Shown in pieces: positions 26,308-35,532 of a stretch of 64,000 bases of DNA. The position numbers and the translations under genes were made by a program. The DNA is from WM-3-3 sp041660045 (GTDB lineage: Bacteria > Pseudomonadota > Gammaproteobacteria > Methylococcales > Methylomonadaceae): the NCBI GenBank assembly GCA_041660045.1, contig JBAZXA010000011.1:1-64000 (forward strand). Reading direction: 5' to 3'. Under the pieces are notes generated by a model. That model was not told the origin of the DNA. It was given only the letters and a program-made list of their open reading frames with translations, and searched no databases. The stretch's first letter is position 1, and every line of letters begins with the position of its first letter.

Positions 26308-26664
26308 ATGTTATTAAAAAACTTTATTGAAAAAATTAAATCCGGCGCTGAAATTAGTTTTGCTGAAACGATGGCTGTAATTGCCGAAAACTACAATTAT
26401 CAAGCCACCTCTTTTAGCAATGGCCTTGCCGAAGCTGTGTTAAGCAACCCCGCCGGTCAAAACGAAGGCTCTTGTAAAATTTTTGCCTTTGCGCAATTAA
26501 ACCAACTGACCCCAGAACAGACCTTAAGCTTATTTGGCGATTTCTACCGGGTAGATGTGTTACAAAACCCTGCTGCCAATAACCATCAAAATATCCGTAA
26601 TTTTATAAAATATGGTTGGGAGGGTATACATTTTAATGCTGCGCCATTAACGCCCAAAACATGA
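26308..26664 (+). CDS. HopJ family protein
   Basis: 118 residues with the HopJ pattern: FAETMAVIAENYNYQATSF, NPAGQNEGSCKIFAFAQLN, FGDFYRVDVL and NIRNFIKYGWEGIHF. The family name comes from a Pseudomonas type III effector, but homologues are common in bacteria without an injectisome, including here, so an effector role should not be assumed. The stop overlaps the next start by 4 nt, so the pair is cotranscribed. Confidence 0.88.
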   Translation: MLLKNFIEKIKSGAEISFAETMAVIAENYNYQATSFSNGLAEAVLSNPAGQNEGSCKIFAFAQLNQLTPEQTLSLFGDFYRVDVLQNPAANNHQNIRNFIKYGWEGIHFNAAPLTPKT

Positions 26665-27719
26665 TCGTAGATGTTTTAATCGTAGGCCAAGGCCTGGCTG
26701 GTAGCTTTTTAGGCTGGGAGCTTTTACAACTAGGCCATAAAATTCTGGTCGTTGATAGTGGCCAACAAAATGCCTCCCAAATAGCCGCAGGACTCATCAA
26801 CCCCATCACTGGGCAGCGTTTCGTCAAATCATTTCAAGTAGACCAGTTGTTACCCACTGCCATCGCTAGTTTTCAAAAATTAGAAGCTTTTTTTGGGCAA
26901 ACTTTCTACCGCAATAAAACCATGCTACGTCTATTCCAAAGTGCGCTAGAGCAAACTCACTGCCAAACTCGCAAACAAGATACGCAGTATGCTGATTACC
27001 TGGGTGAAATCAGCCTAACTAACTTTGCTATAGATCCATTTAAAGCGCCATATGGGTACGCCCAGCAAAAACACACCGGGTATCTGCTCACCTTGCCATT
27101 ACTGGCTTGTTTAAAACAGTTTTTAATTGCGCACAATAGCTATCGCTTGGCTGAATTTGATTATGCCAAGTTACAAACTAAGACTGGCATATCCTGGCTA
27201 GACGTGACTGCCCAGCACATAATATTTTGCGAAGGTTATAAAGTACAACAAAACCCCTGGTTTTCTTGGTTACCCTTCCAAATGGCCAAAGGCGAAATCT
27301 TAACCTTAAAAAATCTTAGCCCATTGCCTGATTACTTGTTTAATTATGGCCATTGGTTAATCCCTTTAACTGAGGGTACAGCCCGTACTGGGGCAACTTT
27401 TGACAACACCGACCTAAACCTAAATATCAGCCATACCGCGCGGGATACCTTGTTGCAAGCCTTAAACAAAGCTGCCCCTGGTTTAAGCCATAGTGTGCTT
27501 GCACAGGATTGTGGCCTGCGCCCCTGTACCTTAGACAAACAGCCTATTCTTGGGGCACACCCACAACACGCCAATATTCTCATTTTTAACGGCTTTGGTA
27601 CGAAAGGCAGCTTACAAATCCCTTGGCACAGCCAGCGTATGATTGAACATTTATGCCAACAACTGCCGTTACCTAGCAGTTGCGATATTAACCGCTATGC
27701 CTCGCATTTCCCTGCCTAA
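26661..27719 (+). CDS. FAD-dependent oxidoreductase (DAO family)
   Basis: 352 residues. The Rossmann dinucleotide site is VLIVGQGLAGSFLGWEL at residues 4-20, followed by the DAO-type ILVVDSGQQNASQIAAGLINPITGQRF, then a C-terminal CGLRPCTLDKQPILGAHPQ and FNGFGTKGS. It resembles the oxidoreductase half of MnmC in layout but lacks the methyltransferase half. The substrate cannot be read from the sequence. It overlaps HopJ by 4 nt and the next methyltransferase by 23 nt. Confidence 0.85.
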   Translation: MIVDVLIVGQGLAGSFLGWELLQLGHKILVVDSGQQNASQIAAGLINPITGQRFVKSFQVDQLLPTAIASFQKLEAFFGQTFYRNKTMLRLFQSALEQTHCQTRKQDTQYADYLGEISLTNFAIDPFKAPYGYAQQKHTGYLLTLPLLACLKQFLIAHNSYRLAEFDYAKLQTKTGISWLDVTAQHIIFCEGYKVQQNPWFSWLPFQMAKGEILTLKNLSPLPDYLFNYGHWLIPLTEGTARTGATFDNTDLNLNISHTARDTLLQALNKAAPGLSHSVLAQDCGLRPCTLDKQPILGAHPQHANILIFNGFGTKGSLQIPWHSQRMIEHLCQQLPLPSSCDINRYASHFPA

Positions 27720-28266
27720 ACAAGTTCAGTTACTGCTCAGCGCACAGTTACAATCTGGCGATACGGCTATTGATGCAACCGTGGGCAATGGCCATGATTG
27801 CTTATTTCTAGCGCAACACATTGCCCCTGGCCAGGTTTATGGTTTTGATATCCAAACTGCTGCGCTAACCTCAACCTTAGCTAAAATTCCAGCCGAATTA
27901 CAGCCTTACGTGCAATTAATACAGGCTAACCATGCTGATATGGCAGCGCACATCCCAAAAAGCGCCCATGGTAATATTAATGTTATTATGTTTAATTTGG
28001 GTTATCTCCCAGGCGGAAACAAACACCTCATAACCCAGGCTGATACCACCCTAGCTGCGCTTAACAGTGCGCTGATGCTACTGACCCAAAATGGTTTGTT
28101 AACTGTCATCGCCTATCCCGGCCATGAGGGTGGCAACAGCGAAACCAAAGCGATTGAATGCTGGTGCAAGACACTTGATTTATCAAGGCTAAAGCTACAA
28201 ATCATGGACAGCGACACGGACAACCCAAACGCCCCAAGACTTTTTGTCATACACAAATTGACCTGA
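27697..28266 (+). CDS. SAM-dependent methyltransferase, YtqB/MraW-like rRNA methylase family
   Basis: 189 residues from the ATG at 27697 (MPRISLPKQVQLLLSAQLQ); an in-frame start 54 bp earlier would lie deeper in the previous gene. The SAM site is DATVGNGHDCLFLAQHI, with GFDIQTAAL and the family motif FNLGYLPGGNKHLIT plus VIAYPGHEGG. Members are annotated as putative rRNA methylases, and B. subtilis YtqB is a structural reference; the target here is unknown. Confidence 0.85.
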   Translation: MPRISLPKQVQLLLSAQLQSGDTAIDATVGNGHDCLFLAQHIAPGQVYGFDIQTAALTSTLAKIPAELQPYVQLIQANHADMAAHIPKSAHGNINVIMFNLGYLPGGNKHLITQADTTLAALNSALMLLTQNGLLTVIAYPGHEGGNSETKAIECWCKTLDLSRLKLQIMDSDTDNPNAPRLFVIHKLT

Positions 28267-28323
28267 AATCAAGCGGCACAATCTGTTATCATTGGCGCTT
28301 TTCCATAGCCGTAAGTAATAGCC

Positions 28324-28638
28324 ATGACCGAATTCACAGATGTCACTGTCACCAAAAAAGCCAATGTTTACTTTGATGGCAAAGTGACCAGCCGTACCCT
28401 AAAGTTTCCGGACGGCAGCATTAAAACCTTAGGATTTATGTTGCCTGGCGAATACACTTTTAATACCGCAGACGCTGAACTCATGGAAATTATTGATGGC
28501 ACACTCGAAGTCTTGTTGCCAGATCAAGATAAATTTCAGCCAATAGCAGCGGGCAATTCTTTTAACGTACCCGCCAATGCAAAATTTACCGTTAAAATTA
28601 TTAGCGCTACCGACTATTGTTGCTCATTTTTAAAATAA
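28324..28638 (+). CDS. ppnP: Pyrimidine/purine nucleoside phosphorylase PpnP
   Basis: 104 residues, a single cupin-like beta barrel. Strings VTVTKKANVYFDGKVTSRTL, GSIKTLGFMLPGEYTF and NSFNVPANAKFTVK match the YaiE/PpnP family (DUF1255). E. coli PpnP splits several nucleosides with phosphate. Length is normal for the family. Confidence 0.93.
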   Translation: MTEFTDVTVTKKANVYFDGKVTSRTLKFPDGSIKTLGFMLPGEYTFNTADAELMEIIDGTLEVLLPDQDKFQPIAAGNSFNVPANAKFTVKIISATDYCCSFLK

Positions 28639-28687
28639 CTTTTGCTCCCAACCTAAGCCACACATAGCCAACCTACGGAATACCCTT

Positions 28688-30277
28688 TTGATTTCTACCG
28701 CAAATATAACCATGCAATTTGGGGCAAAACCCCTGTTTGAAAATATCTCCATAAAATTTGGCGACTGCAACCGCTATGGCTTAATTGGTGCGAACGGCTG
28801 TGGCAAATCTACCTTTATGAAAATACTGAGCGGTGACCTTGAGCCCACCGCCGGTAATGTCTCAATCACCCCGAATGAACGCTTGGGCAGTTTACGCCAA
28901 GACCAATTTGCCTTTGAAGAATTCAGCGTAATTGACACCGTCATCATGGGGCATAAAGAACTTTGGCAAGTTAAACAAAACCGTGACTATATTTATTCAC
29001 TACCGGAAATGACTGCCGAACAAGGCATGCAAGTCGCTGAACTGGAAGTTGAATATGCCGAGCTAGACGGTTATACCGCTGAGGCCAGAGCGGGTGAATT
29101 ATTATTAGGCTTAGAAATCCCTATAGAGCAACATTACGGCCTTATGAGTGCTGTCGCACCGGGTTGGAAATTACGGGTATTACTGGCACAAACCTTATTT
29201 GCCAATCCTGATATCATGCTATTGGACGAACCTACCAACAACTTGGATATCAATACCATCCGTTGGCTGGAAAATATTCTAAATGAACGCCAATGTACGA
29301 TGATTATCATTTCGCATGACCGGCATTTTTTAAACAGCGTATGCACGCATATGGCTGATATGGATTATGGCGAACTACGGCTTTATCCCGGCAATTACGA
29401 CGAATACATGATTGCATCAACGCAGGCGCGGGAACGCTTGCAATCAGAAAATGCGAAAAAGAAAGCCCAAATTGCTGAATTACAGACCTTTGTCAGCCGA
29501 TTTTCGGCTAACGCTTCCAAAGCCAGACAAGCCACGTCACGCGCTAAATTAATCGATAAGATTAAGCTGGATGAAGTTAAACCTTCCAGTCGGGTTAGCC
29601 CTTTTATACGCTTTGACCAAAGTAAAAAATTGCACCGCTTAGCCCTAGAAGTCGAAGGTGTCAGCCAAGGCTATGGCAACCAGCCTTTGTTTAAAAATCT
29701 TAAGCTAACCGTAGCAGCAGGTGAACGCATAGCCATAATTGGCCCTAACGGGATAGGTAAATCAACCTTATTAAAAACCTTAGTCAATGAACTGGAGCCA
29801 GATACCGGTAGCGTTAAATGGGCTGAAAATGCTGAAATAGGCTATTTTGCCCAAGACCACGCCCATGACTTTGCGGAGGGCTTGCCTTTGATTGAATGGA
29901 TGGGACAATGGCGTAAAGAAAGCGATGATGACCAAGTGATCCGCGGAACGCTAGGCCGGTTATTATTTTCCCAAGATGATATTAAAAAATCCGTTAAAGT
30001 CCTGTCTGGTGGTGAACAAGGCCGCATGCTCTTTGGCAAGCTCATATTGCAAAAAAATAATGTCTTGGTGCTTGATGAACCAACCAACCATTTAGACATG
30101 GAATCTATCGAATCACTGAACCTGGCCTTGGAAAACTATGTAGGCACCTTGATTTTTGTTAGCCATGACCGCGAATTTGTATCCTCATTAGCCACACGTA
30201 TTATCGAACTAACGGCCAATGGCGTGGTTGATTTCAATGGCAATTATGAAGACTATTTAGCTAACACTGCCCACTAA
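28688..30277 (+). CDS. ybiT: ABC-F family ATPase, YbiT subgroup
   Basis: 529 residues from a TTG start at 28688; the opening MISTANITMQFGAKPLFENI matches YbiT. Two ABC domains are complete: Walker A GANGCGKST and GPNGIGKST, Walker B IMLLDEPTNNLD and VLVLDEPTNHLD. They are joined by the charged linker (ARERLQSENAKKKAQIAEL) that reaches the ribosomal tRNA sites in ABC-F factors. There are no transmembrane segments. The stop overlaps the convergent phosphoesterase gene by 4 bp. Confidence 0.92.
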   Translation: MISTANITMQFGAKPLFENISIKFGDCNRYGLIGANGCGKSTFMKILSGDLEPTAGNVSITPNERLGSLRQDQFAFEEFSVIDTVIMGHKELWQVKQNRDYIYSLPEMTAEQGMQVAELEVEYAELDGYTAEARAGELLLGLEIPIEQHYGLMSAVAPGWKLRVLLAQTLFANPDIMLLDEPTNNLDINTIRWLENILNERQCTMIIISHDRHFLNSVCTHMADMDYGELRLYPGNYDEYMIASTQARERLQSENAKKKAQIAELQTFVSRFSANASKARQATSRAKLIDKIKLDEVKPSSRVSPFIRFDQSKKLHRLALEVEGVSQGYGNQPLFKNLKLTVAAGERIAIIGPNGIGKSTLLKTLVNELEPDTGSVKWAENAEIGYFAQDHAHDFAEGLPLIEWMGQWRKESDDDQVIRGTLGRLLFSQDDIKKSVKVLSGGEQGRMLFGKLILQKNNVLVLDEPTNHLDMESIESLNLALENYVGTLIFVSHDREFVSSLATRIIELTANGVVDFNGNYEDYLANTAH

Positions 30278-30963
30278 CTTATTATTTGAGCAACCAAATT
30301 TCCCGCCAAATCAAAAACTGATTTATCGGCGACGCCATAAACCTGTACCTGATTCGGTAGGGTAAACGCATAGTTTTCATGCAAATGGCCATGAAAAATC
30401 ATCTTGACTTGCATAGCCGCCGCCAGATCGCTAATCGCCTTAAAACCGTGATTATGAGAACCTGGTGCCTCATGTGTCACTAAAATATCAGCTTTAATGT
30501 TTTTTAAGGCTTCAAATTCAGCTGGCCAAATCGCTGATTGATATTTTAATGACAATTCAGCTTGTTGGCGTCCAACCAAGCGTTGACTCAACAAATACTG
30601 CTGCTTACTGTACCATCTTGGCGGCTGCGGCGGATACCAAACCCGGCCTAAAAAAATACCGCTTAACCCAGCAATCTTAAGCCCTGCCACCTCTCTTACC
30701 CGTAAGTGCAAGGTTTTTTCCGAAAACGTTGAATGAAACAAAAATTCGTATTTTTCCGCAGATTCAAAATCATGGTTGCCAGCAATCCACCAAATGTCAG
30801 TTAAACCGATAATTTCTTGCAGGTAATTCTCCAGCGGCTGCAACAAATCACAATCACCTAATAAAATGACAGCTTCAGGTTTAGTGCTTATGACAGCCTC
30901 AATTAACGGGCGAAAGTTACCATGGGGATCGCCAGCAAATAAAATCCTACTCGGGTTGTTCAT
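30274..30963 (-). CDS. Calcineurin-like metallophosphoesterase
   Basis: 229 residues with the full set of metal-binding motifs: FAGDPHGN, LLGDCDLL, WIAGNHDFES, VTHEAPGSHNHG and IFHGHLHENY. The D-x-H, GDxxD, GNHD and GHxH pattern predicts a dinuclear phosphoesterase. The substrate is unknown. It is divergent from the EF-G gene with 386 bp between. Confidence 0.88.
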   Translation of the reverse strand: MNNPSRILFAGDPHGNFRPLIEAVISTKPEAVILLGDCDLLQPLENYLQEIIGLTDIWWIAGNHDFESAEKYEFLFHSTFSEKTLHLRVREVAGLKIAGLSGIFLGRVWYPPQPPRWYSKQQYLLSQRLVGRQQAELSLKYQSAIWPAEFEALKNIKADILVTHEAPGSHNHGFKAISDLAAAMQVKMIFHGHLHENYAFTLPNQVQVYGVADKSVFDLAGNLVAQIIS

Positions 30964-31349
30964 AAATAGTTTTGTTAATCAAATGTATATCGAAGATTGA
31001 TGGCGCTTTATGTCATTACTTGATTAAAAAAACATTATTTTCACGGCCGCTAGGCAGCTAATTTGGCAACCCATTTGTAAAATCATGCGTTTTTTATCTA
31101 TTTGCTTTAGTTTTAGGTTAAAATGGTAAGCTAACATAGCCAGACGGGCAAACCAATTTGTGCCAAACAGCACATAAAAGTGCAATGATTTATCTATCAT
31201 ACGCTTCCTAAACCTATACCCATGCTAATACAAATAGTTTGGGATTGCATCGTTAAAGCATTGGAATCAATTTTGATTGGCAAACATTCTTAAGTGGCCA
31301 CTTAAGAACAGCAAGAACAACGTTTTTTATTCAACTCTAGAGTACAAAT
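30964..31349 (+). promoter_or_regulatory. Long 5' region of the EF-G gene with a 22-bp perfect palindrome
   Basis: This 386-bp intergenic region contains TTCTTAAGTGG/CCACTTAAGAA at 31287-31308, a perfect 22-bp inverted repeat, 41 bp before the EF-G start. A smaller dyad (AATCAA-TT-TTGATT) lies at 31265-31278. It may be an operator or an RNA hairpin in the leader. No ORF or confident promoter is visible in the rest. Confidence 0.5.
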
Positions 31350-33434
31350 ATGACTGATTTATCGCTTTACAGAAACATTGGTATCTTCGCCCACGTCGAT
31401 GCTGGTAAGACGACGACAACTGAACGTATATTAAAACTCACCGGTAAAATCCATAAAATTGGTGAAGTTCATGATGGTGCTGCAACAACTGACTTTATGG
31501 AACAAGAGCAAGAGCGGGGCATAACTATCCAGTCCGCTGCCACTACCTGTTTCTGGAAAGACCATCGCTTTAACATTATTGACACCCCAGGCCACGTTGA
31601 CTTCACTATTGAAGTTTACCGTTCCTTGAAAGTGCTAGATGGCGGTATTGGTGTATTTTGTGGCTCTGGTGGTGTCGAGCCACAGTCAGAAACCAACTGG
31701 CGCTATGCCAATGATTCAGAAGTCTCCCGGATTATTTACATCAATAAACTAGATCGTATCGGCGCTGATTTTTACCGTGTCGTCAATCAAGTTGAAGAAG
31801 TTTTGGGGGCGCATCCGTTAGTCATGACCTTACCCATAGGCACCGAAGACCAATTTTGCGGTGTGGTCGATTTATTGACCAGAAAAGCCTGGATTTGGGA
31901 CGATTCCGGCGACCCAATGAAATATGACATTACCGACATTCCAGCTGATATGCTTGATAAAGTTGAAGAATGGCGTGAAAAATTGATTGAGACAGCGGTA
32001 GAACAAGATGATGACATCATGGAAAAATATCTGGAAGGTGAAGAACCTGATATTGACACTGTCAAACGCTGCATCCGTAGAGGCACCATAGACCTAGCCT
32101 TCTTCCCCACTTTCTGTGGCTCATCCTTTAAAAACAAGGGTGTGCAATTAGTATTGGATGGCGTAGTTGACTATTTGCCTAATCCGACCGAAGTAAAACC
32201 ACAACCTGAGGTCGACTTGGAAGGCAACGAAACGGGCACCTTCGCAATTGTGGACCCAGAAAAGCCTTTACGCGCGTTAGCGTTTAAAATTATGGATGAC
32301 CGTTTTGGCGCTTTAACATTTTTGCGCATTTATTCTGGCCGTTTGGAAAAAGGCACTACAGTACTTAACACTTTTACAGGTAAATCTGAACGGATAGGCC
32401 GGATTGTAGAAATGCACGCCAATTCCCGTGAGGAACTAGAATCGGCGCAAGCAGGTGATATTGTTGCGGTACTGGGCATGAAAAACGTCCAAACCGGGCA
32501 TACTTTGTGTGATCCCAAAATGCCTGCGACACTTGAGCCTATGGTGTTTCCAGACCCTGTTATCTCAATCGCCATTTCGCCTAAAGATAAAGGTTCCAAT
32601 GAAAAAATGGGTATCGCTTTGGGCAAAATGGTGCAAGAAGACCCTTCTTTCCATGTTGAAACCGATGAAGACAGTGGCGAAACCATTTTAAAAGGAATGG
32701 GTGAGCTACATTTAGATATTAAAGTGGATATTTTAAAACGTACCCACGGTGTCGATGTTATCGTGGGTAAACCACAAGTCGCTTATCGGGAAACGATTAC
32801 CCAACGGGTGGAAGACGAATACACCCATAAAAAGCAATCTGGTGGTTCAGGACAATACGGTAAAATCAATTACATTATTGAGCCGGGTGAACCAGGCAGT
32901 GGCTTTGAATTCCAATCTGCCGTAACCGGTGGTAATGTTCCCAGGGAATATTGGCCAGCCGTAGAAAAAGGCTTTAAAAGCATGCTTGACCAAGGCGTAT
33001 TGGCCGGCTTCCCTTGCTTAGACTTTAAAGTGACTTTAACCGATGGCGGTTTCCACGCGGTGGATTCATCTGCTATTGCCTTTGAAATCGCGGCCAAAGC
33101 AGCCTTCCGCCAATCTATACCAAAAGCCGGCCCACAGTTAATTGAACCCATCATGAAAGTCGACGTCTATACCCCAGAAGACCATGTTGGTGACGTTATT
33201 GGTGACCTTAACCGTCGCCGTGGTATGATTAAATCACAAGAGCCTAGCGCCACAGGTGTACGTGTTAAAGCAGATATCCCATTGAGTGAGATGTTTGGTT
33301 ATATCGGAGACTTACGGACGATGACATCTGGCCGCGGCCAATTTTCTATGGAATTTTCGCATTACTTACCATGCCCTAGAAACGTATCAGATGAAGTCAT
33401 CAAAGAAGTTGCAGAGCGGAACAAGAAAAAATAA
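31350..33434 (+). CDS. fusA: Elongation factor G, second-type paralogue (fusA2-like)
   Basis: 694 residues with all EF-G domains. The G1 motif is HVDAGKTTTTER, G2 RGITIQSAAT, G3 DTPGHVDF and G4 INKLDR; domains II-V follow through GRGQFSMEFSHYLPCP. It stands alone, not in an rpsL-rpsG-fusA-tuf operon. Details such as TTDFMEQEQERGITIQSAATTCFW and the short C terminus resemble the second EF-G found in Vibrio and Pseudomonas. It could work mainly in elongation or mainly in ribosome recycling; which cannot be decided here. A hairpin terminator follows. Confidence 0.93.
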   Translation: MTDLSLYRNIGIFAHVDAGKTTTTERILKLTGKIHKIGEVHDGAATTDFMEQEQERGITIQSAATTCFWKDHRFNIIDTPGHVDFTIEVYRSLKVLDGGIGVFCGSGGVEPQSETNWRYANDSEVSRIIYINKLDRIGADFYRVVNQVEEVLGAHPLVMTLPIGTEDQFCGVVDLLTRKAWIWDDSGDPMKYDITDIPADMLDKVEEWREKLIETAVEQDDDIMEKYLEGEEPDIDTVKRCIRRGTIDLAFFPTFCGSSFKNKGVQLVLDGVVDYLPNPTEVKPQPEVDLEGNETGTFAIVDPEKPLRALAFKIMDDRFGALTFLRIYSGRLEKGTTVLNTFTGKSERIGRIVEMHANSREELESAQAGDIVAVLGMKNVQTGHTLCDPKMPATLEPMVFPDPVISIAISPKDKGSNEKMGIALGKMVQEDPSFHVETDEDSGETILKGMGELHLDIKVDILKRTHGVDVIVGKPQVAYRETITQRVEDEYTHKKQSGGSGQYGKINYIIEPGEPGSGFEFQSAVTGGNVPREYWPAVEKGFKSMLDQGVLAGFPCLDFKVTLTDGGFHAVDSSAIAFEIAAKAAFRQSIPKAGPQLIEPIMKVDVYTPEDHVGDVIGDLNRRRGMIKSQEPSATGVRVKADIPLSEMFGYIGDLRTMTSGRGQFSMEFSHYLPCPRNVSDEVIKEVAERNKKK

Positions 33435-33448
33435 GCTTTAAATCATCT

Positions 33449-33480
33449 AGCCATGCGCCAATCTGCGCGCATGGCTTTAA
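33449..33480 (+). terminator. Terminator after the EF-G gene
   Basis: AGCCATGCGC pairs perfectly with GCGCATGGCT (10 bp, 8-nt loop) and is followed by TTTAAG, 15 bp past the stop codon. Confidence 0.75.
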
Positions 33481-33540
33481 GCCTTCGCTGCTTTTCTGTA
33501 GAATTAGCCTTTAGCCATTTTCATTAAAACATGATTGAAT

Positions 33541-33569
33541 TTGGCGAATAAGACGCAACTTTATATAAC
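33541..33569 (+). promoter_or_regulatory. Candidate sigma-70 promoter for the ANTAR-EAL pair
   Basis: TTGGCG and TATAAC are separated by 17 bp, 117 bp upstream of the ANTAR gene. The resulting leader contains small hairpins, including one with a 6-nt loop at 33647-33666, but its loop lacks the A1/G4 identity of known ANTAR targets. Confidence 0.45.
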
Positions 33570-33685
33570 TGTATCTATTTAAAGTGAAAACTTTGACTGT
33601 CAGCGACATGGAAGATGTTTATCTGGATCATTAATTACCGTGCAATAATGGTTAAGCTAAGCCATTCCTTAAACCGTTTTTCGGA

Positions 33686-34261
33686 ATGAAACCATTAAAG
33701 CTTTTGCTTATTGAAAGTGAATCCGTCAGTAAAGGCTTGGCGCCTATTTTGCTGTCTAACCATTATTCAGTCATTAACGCCACAACTTCCAGCCAAACTA
33801 TTCAACTGCTGGCTGCAGAAAATAAACCTGATATTGTCATATTTAATATCCTTAGCCCTAGGCCACATTTGCAAGACATAACCTTGCTCAACCAAAAACT
33901 CTGTGCACCTATTATTATTTTTGCCACAGATGACAGTGTCGACACCATAAACCAAGTTGTTAAAGCAGGCGTGAGCGCCTATGTTGTCAATAGTTTAGAC
34001 AACCATCGTATCAACAGCATTATCACTATTGCAACGGCACGCTTTAAAGAACTGCACGAACTTAAAATTGAACTCGAAAAAACCAAAAGCAAGCTTGAAG
34101 AACGCAAATTGGTAGACCGAGCGAAAGGTATATTGATCAAAACCCGAGGCTTTACTGAAGATGAGGCCTATCACACCCTTAGAAAACTAGCGATGGATCG
34201 AAATATCTCAGTGGCAGAAATGGCAAAAAATGTCATTTCAATGGCTGAACTGCTTAAATAA
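33686..34261 (+). CDS. ANTAR-domain regulator with degenerate receiver domain
   Basis: 191 residues. An N-terminal receiver-like domain (LKLLLIESESVSKGLAPILL) has Asn where the phospho-acceptor Asp is expected (PDIVIFNILSP), and IESES in place of the usual acidic pair. A coiled coil (ELKIELEKTKSKLEERKLVD) leads to the C-terminal ANTAR domain (DRAKGILIKTRGFTEDEAYHTLRKLAMDR). ANTAR domains bind paired hairpins in leader RNAs to prevent termination; NasT is the best-known relative. With no phosphorylation site, control probably comes from a partner protein. Its stop overlaps the EAL gene start. Confidence 0.9.
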   Translation: MKPLKLLLIESESVSKGLAPILLSNHYSVINATTSSQTIQLLAAENKPDIVIFNILSPRPHLQDITLLNQKLCAPIIIFATDDSVDTINQVVKAGVSAYVVNSLDNHRINSIITIATARFKELHELKIELEKTKSKLEERKLVDRAKGILIKTRGFTEDEAYHTLRKLAMDRNISVAEMAKNVISMAELLK

Positions 34262-35448
34262 TGCCTAATAAAATGCCACCTAAATCATCCTTATTCCCTT
34301 ATTTCCAACCCATAATTTGCACAGCGAGTGGCCGTATTGTCGGCTATGAGGCCTTAGCCAGGCAATACGATAATAATGGCCAAATCATTTCTGCAGGCGA
34401 TTTATTTGCCTCCATAAACAGTGATAATGACGCACATCTCTTGCACTTGGACCGCCAAGTAAGGCGACAAGCACTGGAACGCTTTAGCCAACTCGATAGT
34501 AAAGCTTATTTGGCGATAAACATTTCTGCATCCCGACTTGATCAATTCGATGATTTTTCAGCCTTACCTACCCTGCAAATGTTACAAGAGCTGAATATTG
34601 ATAAAAACCGAGTCATTATTGAAATTACTGAATCACGGGTTGAATTAAAAAAACTGGTTAGTGCCGTAAAAGAATACCGTAAACATGGCCTAAAAGTCGC
34701 GGTAGATGACTTCGGTGCAGGCTATTCCCAGCTTGAAAGGGTCTTGGCCATGCGGCCTGATATAATTAAACTGGACATGAAGTTTTTTAAGCAAGCCGCC
34801 AAGGGTGGCATGCAAAAAGATATTATCCATTTAATTACCCGTTTAAGCCAACGCACCGCTAGCCGTATCGTTTGTGAAGGGATAGAAACCAACGATGAGT
34901 TTTTCTATGCCTTAAGCTGTGGCGCCCAATTTATGCAAGGCTATCTTTTCTCCGCAGCGGTGCCTGAGTTTCATGAGACTCTGCACTTTAAAGAACAAAT
35001 TGGGCAATTAAGAAAAAAATTCTTAACTAAAACCATACAAAAAGAACAAAAAAAAGTAGCCACCATTAAGCAGATAAAATCGCTTATTGACCAACTGCGC
35101 AAGGCATTAGAAAGCCATTTTAATTTAAATGAACTCTCAGCGTTCCCCTTTGAAGAAAGTGGTGTTTTAAGATTTTATTTATGCGATAACCAAGGCAATC
35201 AAATATCTTCAAATTTTAATTTTTCTGAAGGCAAATGGTTTGAAGAACACCATGAAGTTGGTTTTAATTGGTCTTGGCGCCCCTATTTTTACGAACTTCT
35301 CGCACTAGAGCATGTTAACGACAGCTATCGTATTGTCACATCAGAACCCTACCGAGACTACACAACTAGCTTATTATGCAAAACCATGGCCTTGCGCTTG
35401 GATGCAGAACGCATCTTACTGATCGACGTGGTTGCTGAATGGTTGTAA
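34261..35448 (+). CDS. EAL-domain c-di-GMP phosphodiesterase with YkuI-type C-terminal domain
   Basis: 395 residues. The EAL domain (residues about 12-245) has the name motif in VGYEALARQ and the metal-binding strings INISASRLD, EITESRVEL, VDDFGAGYSQLER, KLDMKFF and CEGIET, so activity is plausible. A linker with coiled-coil character leads to a PAS-like C-terminal domain (SAFPFEESGVLRFYLCDNQG through YRDYTTSLLCKTMALRLD), as in B. subtilis YkuI. It is translationally coupled to the ANTAR protein (TAATG overlap), suggesting they act together. Confidence 0.9.
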   Translation: MPNKMPPKSSLFPYFQPIICTASGRIVGYEALARQYDNNGQIISAGDLFASINSDNDAHLLHLDRQVRRQALERFSQLDSKAYLAINISASRLDQFDDFSALPTLQMLQELNIDKNRVIIEITESRVELKKLVSAVKEYRKHGLKVAVDDFGAGYSQLERVLAMRPDIIKLDMKFFKQAAKGGMQKDIIHLITRLSQRTASRIVCEGIETNDEFFYALSCGAQFMQGYLFSAAVPEFHETLHFKEQIGQLRKKFLTKTIQKEQKKVATIKQIKSLIDQLRKALESHFNLNELSAFPFEESGVLRFYLCDNQGNQISSNFNFSEGKWFEEHHEVGFNWSWRPYFYELLALEHVNDSYRIVTSEPYRDYTTSLLCKTMALRLDAERILLIDVVAEWL

Positions 35449-35532
35449 GCATTAGCTATCAATATCAGGCCAATTTGACCTTAAATAGCCGCACACATCG
35501 GTAAAACACCCTAACCTACTTCTATGGACCAA

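Noticed and set aside
26308..26664. HopJ as evidence of a type III secretion effector
   Set aside because: The family is widespread in bacteria without injectisomes; the only type III genes here are flagellar.
33647..33666. Hairpin with a six-base loop in the ANTAR gene leader, possible ANTAR target
   Set aside because: The loop reads AAGCTA and lacks the A1/G4 pattern; no second hexaloop hairpin follows.
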